Positions 9,134 through 17,759 of a stretch of 64,000 bases of DNA are shown piece after piece; position 1 is the first letter of the stretch; the number at the start of each line of letters is the position of its first letter. The notes beneath the pieces are model-generated. The model saw nothing but the letters and a program-made list of their open reading frames with translations, did no database searches and had not been told where the DNA came from. Both the position numbers and the translations under genes were made by a program. Where the stretch lies: contig NZ_CP113519.1 of the NCBI RefSeq assembly GCF_026723825.1, positions 3,286,001 to 3,350,000 of the forward strand, written 5' to 3'. The stretch comes from Pseudomonas sp. GOM7. GTDB lineage: Bacteria; Pseudomonadota; Gammaproteobacteria; Pseudomonadales; Pseudomonadaceae.

Positions 9134-10054
9134 TCAAGCGGGCGATGTTAGCAGGCTGACCGGCCCCGGCTCCAGCAACCCGCCACGGGTGATGGGCAAG
9201 GCAGCGATGAGGAAGTCGAGAAAGGCCTTGACCTTCATCGCCTGGAAACGCCGTGACGGATAGATCGCGTAGATCTCCCCCACCGGCAACCGCGCATCGG
9301 GCAGCAGCTCGATCAGGCGTCCGCTGCGCACCGCGTCTTCACTGATCATCACCGGCAGGCCGGCGATGCCCGCCCCAGCCACCGCCGCCTCACGGGCGAA
9401 CGTGATGTTGTTGCAGGTCAATACCCGCTGGCAGGGCACGCTTGCATCCAGCAGCGGCCAGTAACGCGGCGCGTCGTGCTGCAAGAGGATGGCCCGATGC
9501 CCCTCCAGCTCCGCCACGCTGCGCGGCGTACCATGGGCAGCAAGGTAGGCCGGGCTGGCGCAGAGACGCCGACCGCTCTCGAACAGCTTGCGTGCGATCA
9601 GGCTGGAGTCCTGTGGCTGACCGACCAGAATGGCGATGTCTACCCCCTCCTCCAGCGGATCCACCAGGCGCGAGGTCAGTTCCACTTCGGCATTGATCTG
9701 CGGGTACTGGCGCATGAACTCGCCCAGCACGCGGCCGAGGAACAACTGGCCAAACTCGATGGGCGCACTGATGCGCAACAGGCCCGATGGCTCGTGCTGT
9801 AGCTGCATCACCGCCTGCTCGGCCTCGGCGAAATCGAGCATGATCTGCCGACACCGCTCGTAATAGGCCTGGCCCACTTCGGTCAGGCGCAGCTTGCGTG
9901 TGGTGCGATTGAGCAGGCGTACACCGAGGCGCTCCTCGAGCAGGACGATGCGCCGACTCACGGTGGATTTCTGCATGCCCAGGCTGACGGCAGCCTGGGT
10001 GAAGCTGTGGCACTCCACCACGCGGGTGAAGATCAATGCGTCATCCAGCCCCAT
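9134..10054 (-). CDS. LysR-family regulator next to the EmrAB-like pump
   Basis: A 306-residue LysR protein. Residues 1-62 form the winged helix ([43 protein letters not shown]) and the rest is the CrgA/AaeR-type effector domain. It is divergent from the pump operon with a 108-bp shared region, the usual arrangement for a LysR regulator of its neighbours. Its stop is 32 bases before the gltX start. The inducer cannot be predicted. Confidence 0.92.
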   Translation of the reverse strand: MGLDDALIFTRVVECHSFTQAAVSLGMQKSTVSRRIVLLEERLGVRLLNRTTRKLRLTEVGQAYYERCRQIMLDFAEAEQAVMQLQHEPSGLLRISAPIEFGQLFLGRVLGEFMRQYPQINAEVELTSRLVDPLEEGVDIAILVGQPQDSSLIARKLFESGRRLCASPAYLAAHGTPRSVAELEGHRAILLQHDAPRYWPLLDASVPCQRVLTCNNITFAREAAVAGAGIAGLPVMISEDAVRSGRLIELLPDARLPVGEIYAIYPSRRFQAMKVKAFLDFLIAALPITRGGLLEPGPVSLLTSPA

Positions 10055-10162
10055 GATTGTTCCTCATAAGCAACAAAGCATGCCCAGTCTAGCCTCTACT
10101 AGCGCCAGCGGAACACTGTTAAATTTGCTTACATTCACTCCGTTTCCCCTCGAGCCTCATGC

Positions 10163-11212
10163 ATGCCCGTCCAACTGCAACGCCGTCTTCTCATCTTCGT
10201 GACCCTGCTGGTTCTGATAATCGCCGCCCTGTTCGGCCACTGGCTGCTGGTCGGGCGCTACCACGAGAGTACCGACAACGCTTACGTTCAGGGCGAGATC
10301 ACGCGCATTTCCAGCCAGTTGAATGCACGCATCGAACAAGTGCTGGTGCACGATAACCAGCACGTGGAAGCCGGCGAACTGCTGGTCACCCTGGAGGATG
10401 CCGACTTTCGTCTGGCGCACCAGCGCGCCGTCGCCGCTCTGGACACCCATCGGGCCGAACGCGCCCAGGCGCAGAGCAAGCTCGACCAGCAGGCCAGCCT
10501 GATCGCCGCCAGCCAGGCCGATGTCGCCGCCAGTCAGGCGACCCTGGAGCGCGCGCAGTTGGATCTGAACCGTGCCCAGACCCTGCGCAAGCCCGGTTAT
10601 GTCTCCGAAGAGCGCGTCACCACCCTGGCTGCCGACAACCGGGTGGCCCGTTCGCAAGTCTCCAAGGCGCAGGCCGATCTGCAGGCGCAGCGTCAGCAGG
10701 TGGCCAGCCTGGAGGCCGAGATCAAGCGCCTGGACGCCCAGATTCTCTCCGCTCAGGCTGACCTGGAACAGGCCGATCTCAACCTCTCGCGCACGCAGAT
10801 TCATGCGCCGATCAGCGGCTTCGTCGGCCAGCGCTCGGCGCGTGAAGGCCAGGTGGTGCAGAGCGGTGCCTACCTGCTATCGCTGGTACCGGACCAGGAC
10901 ATCTGGGTGCAGGCCAACTTCAAGGAAACCCAGATCGGCCAGATGCGCCCGGGGCAGAAAGCCGAGCTGCGCTTCGACAGCTACCCCGACACCCCCATCG
11001 AGGGCCGCATCGACAGCCTGTTCGCCGCCTCCGGCGCGCAGTTCAGCCTGCTGCCGCCGGACAACGCCACCGGCAACTTCACCAAGGTGGTGCAGCGCAT
11101 TCCGGTGAAGCTGACCTTCGCCGCCGACAACCCGCTGCACGGTCTGATCCGCCCCGGCATGTCGGTGGAAGTCAGCGTCGACCTGCGCAGCGACCAACAC
11201 CATGGCGGGTGA
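10163..11212 (+). CDS. EmrA-like membrane fusion protein (HlyD family)
   Basis: A 349-residue periplasmic adaptor. One membrane anchor (about residues 8-28) is followed by STDNAYVQGEI, the first half of a lipoyl domain, a long alanine/glutamine-rich coiled-coil hairpin (about 95-200), the second lipoyl half (IHAPISGFVGQRSAREGQVVQ) and a beta-barrel domain. It would link the inner-membrane pump encoded next to an outer-membrane channel that is not in this window. Its last 11 bases overlap the start of the pump gene, indicating translational coupling. Confidence 0.93.
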   Translation: MPVQLQRRLLIFVTLLVLIIAALFGHWLLVGRYHESTDNAYVQGEITRISSQLNARIEQVLVHDNQHVEAGELLVTLEDADFRLAHQRAVAALDTHRAERAQAQSKLDQQASLIAASQADVAASQATLERAQLDLNRAQTLRKPGYVSEERVTTLAADNRVARSQVSKAQADLQAQRQQVASLEAEIKRLDAQILSAQADLEQADLNLSRTQIHAPISGFVGQRSAREGQVVQSGAYLLSLVPDQDIWVQANFKETQIGQMRPGQKAELRFDSYPDTPIEGRIDSLFAASGAQFSLLPPDNATGNFTKVVQRIPVKLTFAADNPLHGLIRPGMSVEVSVDLRSDQHHGG

Positions 11213-12755
11213 TGCCCTGATCCGCGCGACGGTTGAACCCAGCCGACGCGACTGGATTGCCGTGATGAGCGCCATGCTCGGCGCCTTCATGGCGGTGCTG
11301 GACATCCAGATCACCAACTCCTCGCTCAAGGACATCCAGGGCGCGCTATCGGCCACACTGGAGGAAGGTTCGTGGATTTCCACGTCCTATCTGGTGGCCG
11401 AGATCATCATGATTCCGCTGACCGCCTGGTTGGTGCAGTTGCTCTCGGCGCGGCGCCTGGCGGTGTGGGTATCAGTGGGCTTTCTGATCGCCTCGCTGCT
11501 GTGCTCCATGGCCTGGAGCCTGGAGAGCATGATCGTGTTTCGCGCCCTGCAGGGCTTCACCGGCGGCGCGTTGATCCCGCTGGCGTTCACCATGACGCTG
11601 ATCAAGCTACCCGAGCATCACCGCGCCAAGGGCATGGCGCTGTTCGCCATCACCGCTACCTTCGCCCCCTCCATCGGCCCCACGCTCGGCGGCTGGCTGA
11701 CCGAGAACTGGGGCTGGGAATACATCTTCTACATCAACGTCCCGCCTGGCCTGATCATGATTGCCGGCCTGCTCTACGGCCTGGAGAAGAAGGCGCCGCA
11801 CTGGGAGCTGCTGAAGACCACCGACTACGCCGGCATCCTCACTCTGGGCCTGGGCCTGGGCTGCCTGCAGGTGTTTCTCGAGGAAGGTCACCGCAAGGAC
11901 TGGCTGGAATCGCAACTGATCGTGGGCCTGGGCAGCGTGGCGCTGGTCAGCCTGATCCTGTTCGTCATCCTGCAGCTTTCCCGCCCCAACCCGCTGATCA
12001 ACCTCGGCGTGCTGCGCGAGCGCAACTTCGGCCTGTCCAGCATTTCCAGCCTGGGGCTCGGCGTGGGGCTGTACGGTTCGATCTACGTGCTGCCGCTGTA
12101 TCTGGCACAAATCCAGGGCTACAACGCCATGCAGATCGGCGAGGTGATCATGTGGATGGGCATACCGCAGCTGTTCCTGATTCCGCTGGTGCCCAAGCTG
12201 ATGAAGATCATCTCGCCGAAATGGCTGTGCGCCCTGGGCTTCGCCCTGTTCGGCGCGGCGAGTTTCTTCTCCGGCGTACTCAACCCGGACTTCGCCGGCC
12301 CGCAGTTCAACCATATCCAGATCGTCCGCGCGCTTGGCCAGCCGCTGGTGATGGTCACCGTATCGCTGATCGCCACAGCCTACATCCTGCCGCAGGATGC
12401 CGGCTCGGCCTCCAGTCTGTTCAACATCCTGCGCAACCTCGGCGGCGCCATCGGCATCGCCCTGCTGGCCACCCTGCTGGACGCCCGCACCAAGGTCTAT
12501 TTCGACTACCTGCGCGAATCCATCGTGCCGACCAACCCGCAGGTGGACGAACGCCTGCACCTGCTGGCACAGACCCTGGGTAGCGAACAGGCGGCACTGG
12601 CCAGGCTGAGCCAGATCGCCCATGAACAGGCCACCATCATGGCCTACAACGATGCCTTCCATGCCATCGGCATCGCCCTAGCGGTGAGCATGCTGGCGAT
12701 TCTGCTGACACGAAAGCTGCCGCAGAACATGGCTGGGGCCAGCGCGGCGCATTGA
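11202..12755 (+). CDS. EmrB-like MFS drug exporter (DHA2 family, 14 TM)
   Basis: A 517-residue proton-driven exporter. The motif GAFMAVLDIQITNSSLKDIQGAL is the TM1 signature of DHA2 pumps; motif C-like GPTLGGWLTENWGWEYIFYINVPPG follows. The hydrophobic pattern fits 14 helices. With the upstream adaptor it forms a tripartite-type pump for hydrophobic toxic compounds; substrates are unknown. This gene pair plus the divergent LysR gene and gltX matches the order I know from P. aeruginosa (PA3134-PA3137). Confidence 0.93.
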   Translation: MAGDALIRATVEPSRRDWIAVMSAMLGAFMAVLDIQITNSSLKDIQGALSATLEEGSWISTSYLVAEIIMIPLTAWLVQLLSARRLAVWVSVGFLIASLLCSMAWSLESMIVFRALQGFTGGALIPLAFTMTLIKLPEHHRAKGMALFAITATFAPSIGPTLGGWLTENWGWEYIFYINVPPGLIMIAGLLYGLEKKAPHWELLKTTDYAGILTLGLGLGCLQVFLEEGHRKDWLESQLIVGLGSVALVSLILFVILQLSRPNPLINLGVLRERNFGLSSISSLGLGVGLYGSIYVLPLYLAQIQGYNAMQIGEVIMWMGIPQLFLIPLVPKLMKIISPKWLCALGFALFGAASFFSGVLNPDFAGPQFNHIQIVRALGQPLVMVTVSLIATAYILPQDAGSASSLFNILRNLGGAIGIALLATLLDARTKVYFDYLRESIVPTNPQVDERLHLLAQTLGSEQAALARLSQIAHEQATIMAYNDAFHAIGIALAVSMLAILLTRKLPQNMAGASAAH

Positions 12756-12762
12756 GTCCGGT

Positions 12763-12829
12763 CGTAGGGTGGATGCCGCTTTTTACATCCACCAAGGCGG
12801 TGGATCGGTAAAGCGTGATCCACCCTACA
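12763..12829. repeat. GTAGGGTGGAT-type inverted repeat
   Basis: The arms CGTAGGGTGGAT and ATCCACCCTACA flank an internal pair (CATCCACC and GGTGGATC), giving a long imperfect hairpin. It lies immediately after the pump operon. Confidence 0.75.
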
Positions 12830-12856
12830 GAACTTGGCTCCCATAACCGCCCGAAC

Positions 12857-12935
12857 CCGTAGGCGAATTTATTCGCGATAGGTTTTGGCTCAGCAGGTAG
12901 CCCGGATGCAATCCGGGAATGGGAGTGGCTGCGCT
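12857..12935. repeat. Two more repeat families stacked before the uvrB stop
   Basis: A GTAGGCGAATTTATTCGCGA unit (12859 on), related to the unit at 17023, is followed by a GTAGCCCGGATGCAATCCGG unit (12898 on) that ends in GCGCTAC, overlapping the uvrB stop codon. With the previous entry this makes three families in about 170 bp. Confidence 0.65.
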
Positions 12936-14949
12936 ACACCTGCAACAAGCGATCACGCAGCTTCTGAATCTCGTCGCGCAACTGCGCTGCGGCCTCGAAC
13001 TCCAGGTCGCGAGCCAGGGCATACATCTTCTCCTCCAACTGGCGAATACGCTTGGTGATCTCACTCGGCGAGCGCAGCTCGGCCTCGTAACGGGCGCTCT
13101 CCTCTGCGGCCTTGGCCATGCCCTTGCGCTTGTTGCTGCGCGCCCCCGGCACCACGGCACCTTCGAGGATGTCCTTGATGTCCTTCTGCACGCCCTTGGG
13201 CACGATACCGTTGGCCTCGTTGAAGGCTACCTGCTTGGCGCGACGCCGCTCGGTCTCGTCGATGGCTCGGCGCATCGAGCCGGTGATGTTGTCGGCGTAG
13301 AGGATGGCCTTGCCATTGAGATTGCGCGCTGCGCGGCCAATGGTCTGGATCAGCGAGCGCTCGCTGCGCAGGAAGCCTTCCTTGTCCGCATCGAGGATGG
13401 CCACCAGCGCCACCTCCGGCATGTCCAGGCCCTCGCGCAACAGGTTGATGCCCACCAGCACATCGAAGGTGCCCAGGCGCAGATCGCGGATGATCTCCAC
13501 CCGCTCCACCGTGTCAATGTCCGAGTGCAGGTAGCGCACCTTGACGTCGTGGTCACCCAGGTAGTCGGTCAGATCCTCGGCCATGCGCTTGGTCAGGGTG
13601 GTGACCAGCACGCGCTCGCCCACCGCAACACGCAGACGGATCTCCGACAGCAGGTCGTCGACCTGGGTGCGCGCCGGGCGCACTTCCACCTCGGGGTCGA
13701 CCAGGCCGGTGGGGCGCACCACCTGCTCGATCACCCGCCCGGCATGCTCGCCCTCGTAGGGCCCGGGCGTGGCGGAAACGAAGATGGTCTGCGGGCAGGC
13801 GGACTCCCATTCCTCGAAGCGCATCGGCCGGTTGTCCAGTGCCGAAGGCAGGCGGAAGCCATACTCCACCAGGGTTTCCTTGCGCGAACGGTCGCCCTTG
13901 TACATGGCGCCAACCTGCGGCACCGAGACGTGGGATTCGTCGATCACCAGCAGCGCCTCGTCCGGCAGGTAGTCGTACAGGGTGGGTGGCGGCGCGCCGG
14001 CCGGGCGACCAGAGAGGTAGCGCGAGTAGTTCTCGATGCCGTTGCAATACCCTAACTCGAGGATCATCTCCAGATCGAAGCGGGTGCGCTGCTCCAGGCG
14101 CTGCGCCTCCACCAGCTTGTTGGCGCCACGCAGGTATTCCAGGCGCTGCTGCAGCTCGGCCTTGATGTGCTCCACCGCCTCCAGCAGGGTTTCACGCGGC
14201 GTGACGTAGTGGCTCTTGGGGTAGAAGGTGAAGCGCGGCAGCTTCTGGATCACCTCGCCAGTCAGCGGGTCGAAGGCGCTGATGCTCTCCACCTCATCGT
14301 CGAACAGCTCGACACGGATGGCTTCCAGATCCGATTCCGCCGGGAAGATGTCGATCACGTCGCCGCGCACACGGAAGGTGGCACGGGCGAAATCCATGTC
14401 GTTGCGCGTGTACTGCAGCTCGGCCAGGCGGCGCAGCAGCGCGCGCTGATCCATCTTGTCGCCACGGTCGAGGTGCAGCACCATCTTCAGGTACTCCTCG
14501 GGGCTGCCCAGACCGTAGATCGAGGACACGGTGCAGACCACGATGACGTCCTTGCGCTCGATCAGCGCCTTGGTCGCGGAAAGACGCATCTGCTCGATAT
14601 GATCGTTGATCGAGGCGTCCTTCTCGATGAAGGTGTCGGACGACGGCACATAGGCTTCCGGCTGGTAGTAGTCGTAGTAGGAGACGAAATACTCCACCGC
14701 GTTGTTCGGGAAGAAGGCCTTGAATTCACCGTAGAGCTGCGCGGCCAGGGTCTTGTTTGGCGCCAATACCAGCGTGGGGCGCTGCACCTGGGCAATCACG
14801 TTGGCCACGGAGAAGGTCTTGCCCGAGCCGGTGACGCCCAGCAGGGTCTGGTGCGAAAGCCCGGCCTCCAGTCCCTCGACCATCTGCCGGATCGCCTCGG
14901 GCTGATCGCCGGCAGGTTTGAAGCGGGTCACCAACTGAAACTCGGACAT
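12934..14949 (-). CDS. uvrB: Excinuclease ABC subunit B
   Basis: A 671-residue DNA helicase-like subunit of nucleotide excision repair. Visible are Walker A GVTGSGKT, the DESH box (LLVIDESH), helicase motifs V and VI ([27 protein letters not shown] and QTIGRAARN) and the C-terminal UVR coiled coil (residues about 632-667) that binds UvrC. Start chosen at the ATG 14949 ([10 protein letters not shown]); the extension to 15057 has no homology. Its stop lies in a palindromic repeat. No SOS box was obvious to me in the upstream 200 bp. Confidence 0.97.
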   Translation of the reverse strand: MSEFQLVTRFKPAGDQPEAIRQMVEGLEAGLSHQTLLGVTGSGKTFSVANVIAQVQRPTLVLAPNKTLAAQLYGEFKAFFPNNAVEYFVSYYDYYQPEAYVPSSDTFIEKDASINDHIEQMRLSATKALIERKDVIVVCTVSSIYGLGSPEEYLKMVLHLDRGDKMDQRALLRRLAELQYTRNDMDFARATFRVRGDVIDIFPAESDLEAIRVELFDDEVESISAFDPLTGEVIQKLPRFTFYPKSHYVTPRETLLEAVEHIKAELQQRLEYLRGANKLVEAQRLEQRTRFDLEMILELGYCNGIENYSRYLSGRPAGAPPPTLYDYLPDEALLVIDESHVSVPQVGAMYKGDRSRKETLVEYGFRLPSALDNRPMRFEEWESACPQTIFVSATPGPYEGEHAGRVIEQVVRPTGLVDPEVEVRPARTQVDDLLSEIRLRVAVGERVLVTTLTKRMAEDLTDYLGDHDVKVRYLHSDIDTVERVEIIRDLRLGTFDVLVGINLLREGLDMPEVALVAILDADKEGFLRSERSLIQTIGRAARNLNGKAILYADNITGSMRRAIDETERRRAKQVAFNEANGIVPKGVQKDIKDILEGAVVPGARSNKRKGMAKAAEESARYEAELRSPSEITKRIRQLEEKMYALARDLEFEAAAQLRDEIQKLRDRLLQV

Positions 14950-15194
14950 GCAGTACCTCGACGAATGACTGTGACGCTTCTCTTCGGACTGCGTCAAAAG
15001 CCATGAATTGCAGGGCGAACTGGCGATAGGTTCAAGTAGAGTCGAATCACCTGGCAAAAGGCCTTAATTCAGGGCTTTGCGCTGTCGCCCCCTGGATTCA
15101 GGGTCGTTATACTAACGCCCCGATTACGCGCCCCCTAGCGCTTTTGTCGGGGACGCCTGGCCTCCCACCCCTCACTCGAGTTGCCGCACCCATC

Positions 15195-16391
15195 ATGAGT
15201 CTCTTCTCCGCCGTCGAAATGGCTCCGCGCGATCCCATCCTGGGCCTCAACGAAGCATTCAACGCCGACACCCGCAGCACCAAGGTCAACCTTGGCGTGG
15301 GCGTCTACTACAACGAGGAGGGGCGAATTCCGCTGCTGCGCGCCGTCGCAGAAGCCGAAAAGGCACGTATCGAGGCCCATGCGCCGCGTGGCTACCTGCC
15401 GATCGAAGGCATCGCTGCCTATGACAAGGCCGTGCAGGAACTGCTGTTCGGCAAGGGCGCAGCGCTGATCGAAGCCGGCCGCGTGATCACCACCCAAGCC
15501 CTGGGCGGCACTGGCGCCCTGAAGATCGGCGCCGACTTCCTCAAACGCCTGCTGCCCGATGCCACCGTGGCCATCAGCGACCCGAGCTGGGAAAACCACC
15601 GCGCGCTGTTCGAGGCGGCCGGCTTCCCGGTGCAGAACTACCGCTACTACGATCCGTTCAGCAACGGCGTGAACCGTGGCGGTCTGCTCGAAGACCTGCG
15701 CAACCTGCCGGCGCGCTCCATCGTCGTGCTGCACGCCTGCTGCCACAACCCGACTGGTGTCGACCTGCAGATGGAAGACTGGAAAGCCGTGCTGGAAGTG
15801 TTGCGCGAGCGCGAGCACGTGCCCTTCCTCGATATCGCCTACCAGGGCTTCGGTGACGGTATCGATCAGGACGCCGAAGCCGTGCGCCTGTTCGCCGATT
15901 CGGGCCTGGAGTTCTTCGTCTCCAGCTCCTTCTCCAAGTCGTTCTCGCTGTATGGCGAGCGCGTCGGCGCGCTGTCGCTGGTCACCGGCAGCCGCGAAGA
16001 GGCTACCCGCGTACTGTCGCAGCTCAAGCGCGTGATCCGCACCAACTACTCCAACCCGCCGACCCACGGCGCCACTGTGGTCGCCAGCGTGCTCAACAGC
16101 CCCGAGCTACGCGCCATGTGGGAAGCGGAGCTGGGCGAGATGCGCGAACGCATCCGCAACATGCGCCTGGCCATGGTCGAGCAACTGGCTGCCCTGGGTG
16201 CCAAGCGCGACTTCGGCTTCGTTGCCGAGCAACGCGGCATGTTCTCCTACTCCGGCCTCACCGTGGAGCAGGTCGAGCGCCTCAAGGAAGAGTTCGGCAT
16301 CTACGCCGTCGGCACCGGTCGCATCTGCGTCGCTGCCCTGAACAACGGCAACCTGGACAGCGTCACCCGCGCGATTCATGCGGTGCTGTAA
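15195..16391 (+). CDS. Aromatic amino acid aminotransferase (PhhC/TyrB type)
   Basis: A 398-residue class I PLP aminotransferase. SSSFSKSFSLYGERVG carries the PLP lysine, HACCHNPTGVD the cofactor-contacting Asn and SNPPTHGA the substrate-arginine region. The enzyme transfers amino groups between aspartate or aromatic amino acids and 2-oxoglutarate. The order uvrB / aminotransferase / comEA / wbpM fits PA3138-PA3141 of P. aeruginosa. Start at the ATG 15195 rather than 15144, from the conserved MSLFSAVEMAPRDPI. Confidence 0.92.
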   Translation: MSLFSAVEMAPRDPILGLNEAFNADTRSTKVNLGVGVYYNEEGRIPLLRAVAEAEKARIEAHAPRGYLPIEGIAAYDKAVQELLFGKGAALIEAGRVITTQALGGTGALKIGADFLKRLLPDATVAISDPSWENHRALFEAAGFPVQNYRYYDPFSNGVNRGGLLEDLRNLPARSIVVLHACCHNPTGVDLQMEDWKAVLEVLREREHVPFLDIAYQGFGDGIDQDAEAVRLFADSGLEFFVSSSFSKSFSLYGERVGALSLVTGSREEATRVLSQLKRVIRTNYSNPPTHGATVVASVLNSPELRAMWEAELGEMRERIRNMRLAMVEQLAALGAKRDFGFVAEQRGMFSYSGLTVEQVERLKEEFGIYAVGTGRICVAALNNGNLDSVTRAIHAVL

Positions 16392-16410
16392 GTCTCGACG
16401 CTAGCCCACA

Positions 16411-16440
16411 AAAACGCCGGTCTTTGAGCCGGCGTTTTTT
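16411..16440 (+). terminator. Terminator after the aminotransferase
   Basis: An AACGCCGG / CCGGCGTT stem 20 bases after the stop, followed by a T run. Confidence 0.85.
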
Positions 16441-16441
16441 A

Positions 16442-16491
16442 TGGGAGGGGCTGTAACCTGCAGTTGCTGTTGCGGCTACCCCTCCTCCCAC
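16442..16491. repeat. Imperfect inverted repeat
   Basis: TGGGAGGGG on the left faces CCCCTCCTCCCA on the right around about 28 bases. It resembles a REP-like unit but no second copy was seen in the window. Confidence 0.45.
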
Positions 16492-16544
16492 AGCACCAAC
16501 GCGAATGTTCCGAATCATAGCCAGGCAGGAGTCACGGCAAGGTG

Positions 16545-16572
16545 TTGACTTCCCTTTTTTAATCAGTAACAT
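16545..16572 (+). promoter_or_regulatory. Sigma-70 promoter of tRNA-Asn
   Basis: TTGACT (16545-16550), a 16-bp spacer and TAACAT (16567-16572), 12 bases before the tRNA. Confidence 0.8.
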
Positions 16573-16584
16573 ACGCGCCGTTGT

Positions 16585-16660
16585 TCCGCGATAGCTCAGT
16601 CGGTAGAGCAAATGACTGTTAATCATTGGGTCCCTGGTTCGAGTCCAGGTCGCGGAGCCA
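16585..16660 (+). tRNA. tRNA-Asn(GTT)
   Basis: A 76-nt cloverleaf with encoded CCA; the acceptor TCCGCGA pairs with TCGCGGA and the anticodon GTT is at 16618-16620. Its last 21 bases recur twice downstream. Confidence 0.97.
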
Positions 16661-17010
16661 GATTCAAGAACCCAGCCCAGTGCTGGGTTTTTTATTGCCT
16701 GCGGACTCTCACCAGGGCCTACGTCCCAGGTTATTCGCTTCGCTCACCCCTTCGGGGCCGCGCTGAAGCGCGTTCAGCTTCGCTGTCGAGTCCAGGTCGC
16801 GGAGCCAAATTCAAAGCCTCGGTTCATGCCGAGGCTTTTTCGTTTTCGGCGGACTCTCACCAGGGACTGCGTCCCAGGTTATTCGCTTCGCTCACCCCTT
16901 CGGGGCCGCGCTAAAGCGCGTTCAGCTTCGCTGTCGAGTCCAGGTCGCGGAGCCAAATTCAAGAACCCAGCCCAGTGCTGAGTTTTTTATTGCGCCTGTG
17001 GACTCTCACC
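16640..17010 (+). repeat. Tandem repeat of about 148 bp carrying copies of the tRNA-Asn 3' end
   Basis: The last 21 bases of tRNA-Asn (16640-16660, from CGAGTCCAGG to GCGGAGCCA) recur at 16787-16807 and 16935-16955, each followed by ATTCAA and a terminator. Between them is a shared block starting GGACTCTCACC (16703, 16851, and truncated at 17000) with the hairpin-rich CCCTTCGGGG and GCGCTGAAGCGC stretches. No full second tRNA is present. The plus-strand open frame here is a by-product of the repeat. Confidence 0.85.
16669..16694 (+). terminator. Terminator after tRNA-Asn
   Basis: An AACCCAGC / GCTGGGTT stem followed by a T run. A nearly identical copy with one changed base lies at 16965-16989; a different stem (AGCCTCGG/CCGAGGCT) holds the same place at 16815-16841. 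Confidence 0.75.
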
Positions 17011-17022
17011 CAGAGCACACCT

Positions 17023-17046
17023 TGTAGGAGCGGATTTATCCGTGAT
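17023..17046. repeat. GTAGGAGCGGATTTATCC repeat unit
   Basis: A single unit related to that at 12859. It separates the tRNA repeat array from the comEA terminator. Confidence 0.5.
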
Positions 17047-17085
17047 CATTCACAGCGAAGTTGTGAATGCCCTCCTCCTAACAAC

Positions 17086-17110
17086 GAAAAAGGCCGGTCA
17101 AAAGACCGGC
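17086..17110 (-). terminator. Terminator after the comEA-like gene
   Basis: AGGCCGGTC / GACCGGCCT around AAAA, with a T run on the minus strand. Confidence 0.85.
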
Positions 17111-17136
17111 CTCATACAGCGCAACGTCGCCAGGCG

Positions 17137-17460
17137 TCAGTTCACGCTCAACTTGTCGCGATTCTTCTCCAGAGTTGCCTCGCCAATCCCCTTGACCTCC
17201 AACAGCTCGTCAACCGACGCGAAATTACCGTGCTGCTCACGGTATGCGACGATCGCCTGTGCCTTGGTCTCGCCGATACCCACCAGCTCACGCTGCAAGG
17301 TCGCAGCATCGGCGGTATTGAGATTGACCATGGTAGCCGGCGCCACCTGAGCGGCAACGGGCTTGGCGGCATCGGCCTTGGAGGTTTCGGCTGCGGAAAC
17401 AGCCAGGGAGAAGGAAGCCAGAACGGCAAACAGCAGAGAAGCAAGACGAACGTTCATCAT
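17137..17460 (-). CDS. ComEA-like helix-hairpin-helix protein
   Basis: A 107-residue exported protein. A signal peptide (residues 1-23, AVSAAET cleavage) is followed by an alanine-rich linker and a ComEA-type double HhH domain (VNLNTADAATLQRELVGIGETKAQAIVAYREQHG, then VDELLEVKGIGEATLEKNRDKL). Such proteins bind DNA in the periplasm and support DNA uptake in competent bacteria. The first of two adjacent ATGs (17460) is 8 bases from AAGGA. In P. aeruginosa the equivalent gene (PA3140) is next to wbpM; here a duplicated wbpM end and a formyltransferase gene have come between. Confidence 0.9.
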   Translation of the reverse strand: MMNVRLASLLFAVLASFSLAVSAAETSKADAAKPVAAQVAPATMVNLNTADAATLQRELVGIGETKAQAIVAYREQHGNFASVDELLEVKGIGEATLEKNRDKLSVN

Positions 17461-17539
17461 GATATGTATCCTTACGTCAGTTGATCCATGCGAGGGCACC
17501 TAGCCCACATGGATCAACATACACAATGATGGCAGCCTG

Positions 17540-17699
17540 TCAACTCTCCGTGCGCTTTTGCAAATAAAGCCAGTCGACGATCTCCCCCTCGGGGCGATAG
17601 CCCGAGACTACCTCGCGTAGAAGCTGCCGCACGCGCTCGTAGTCCTCACGCGCCACCGCTTCATGGAGCGCCTGCAGCACTTGCTGGTATTGCACCATA
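17540..17699 (-). pseudogene. Duplicated 3' fragment of wbpM
   Basis: On the minus strand this encodes QVLQALHEAVAREDYERV and onward to the WLYLQKRTE end, almost the same as the C-terminus of the intact WbpM at 19780-19940. The nucleotide copies (about 17545-17697 and 19784-19936) match at roughly nine bases in ten. An 88-codon open frame runs through it from 17806, but its first half is unrelated sequence overlapping the neighbouring gene, so I treat it as a remnant. Confidence 0.85.
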
Positions 17700-17759
17700 C
17701 CGCGCTTTTTCGCCTGTTTTTCCTTGCGTTGGCTGCCTGGCCTACGTTTTAGTCGCCCT

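Noticed and set aside
12934..15057. UvrB starting at 15057
   Set aside because: The 36 extra residues are not UvrB-like; [10 protein letters not shown] at 14949 is the conserved start.
16612..16914. A 100-codon open frame from tRNA-Asn into the repeat array
   Set aside because: It starts inside the tRNA anticodon arm and runs through terminators and repeats, so it is not a gene.
16787..16955. Two extra tRNA-Asn genes
   Set aside because: Only the last 21 bases of the tRNA are present in each; D and anticodon arms are missing.
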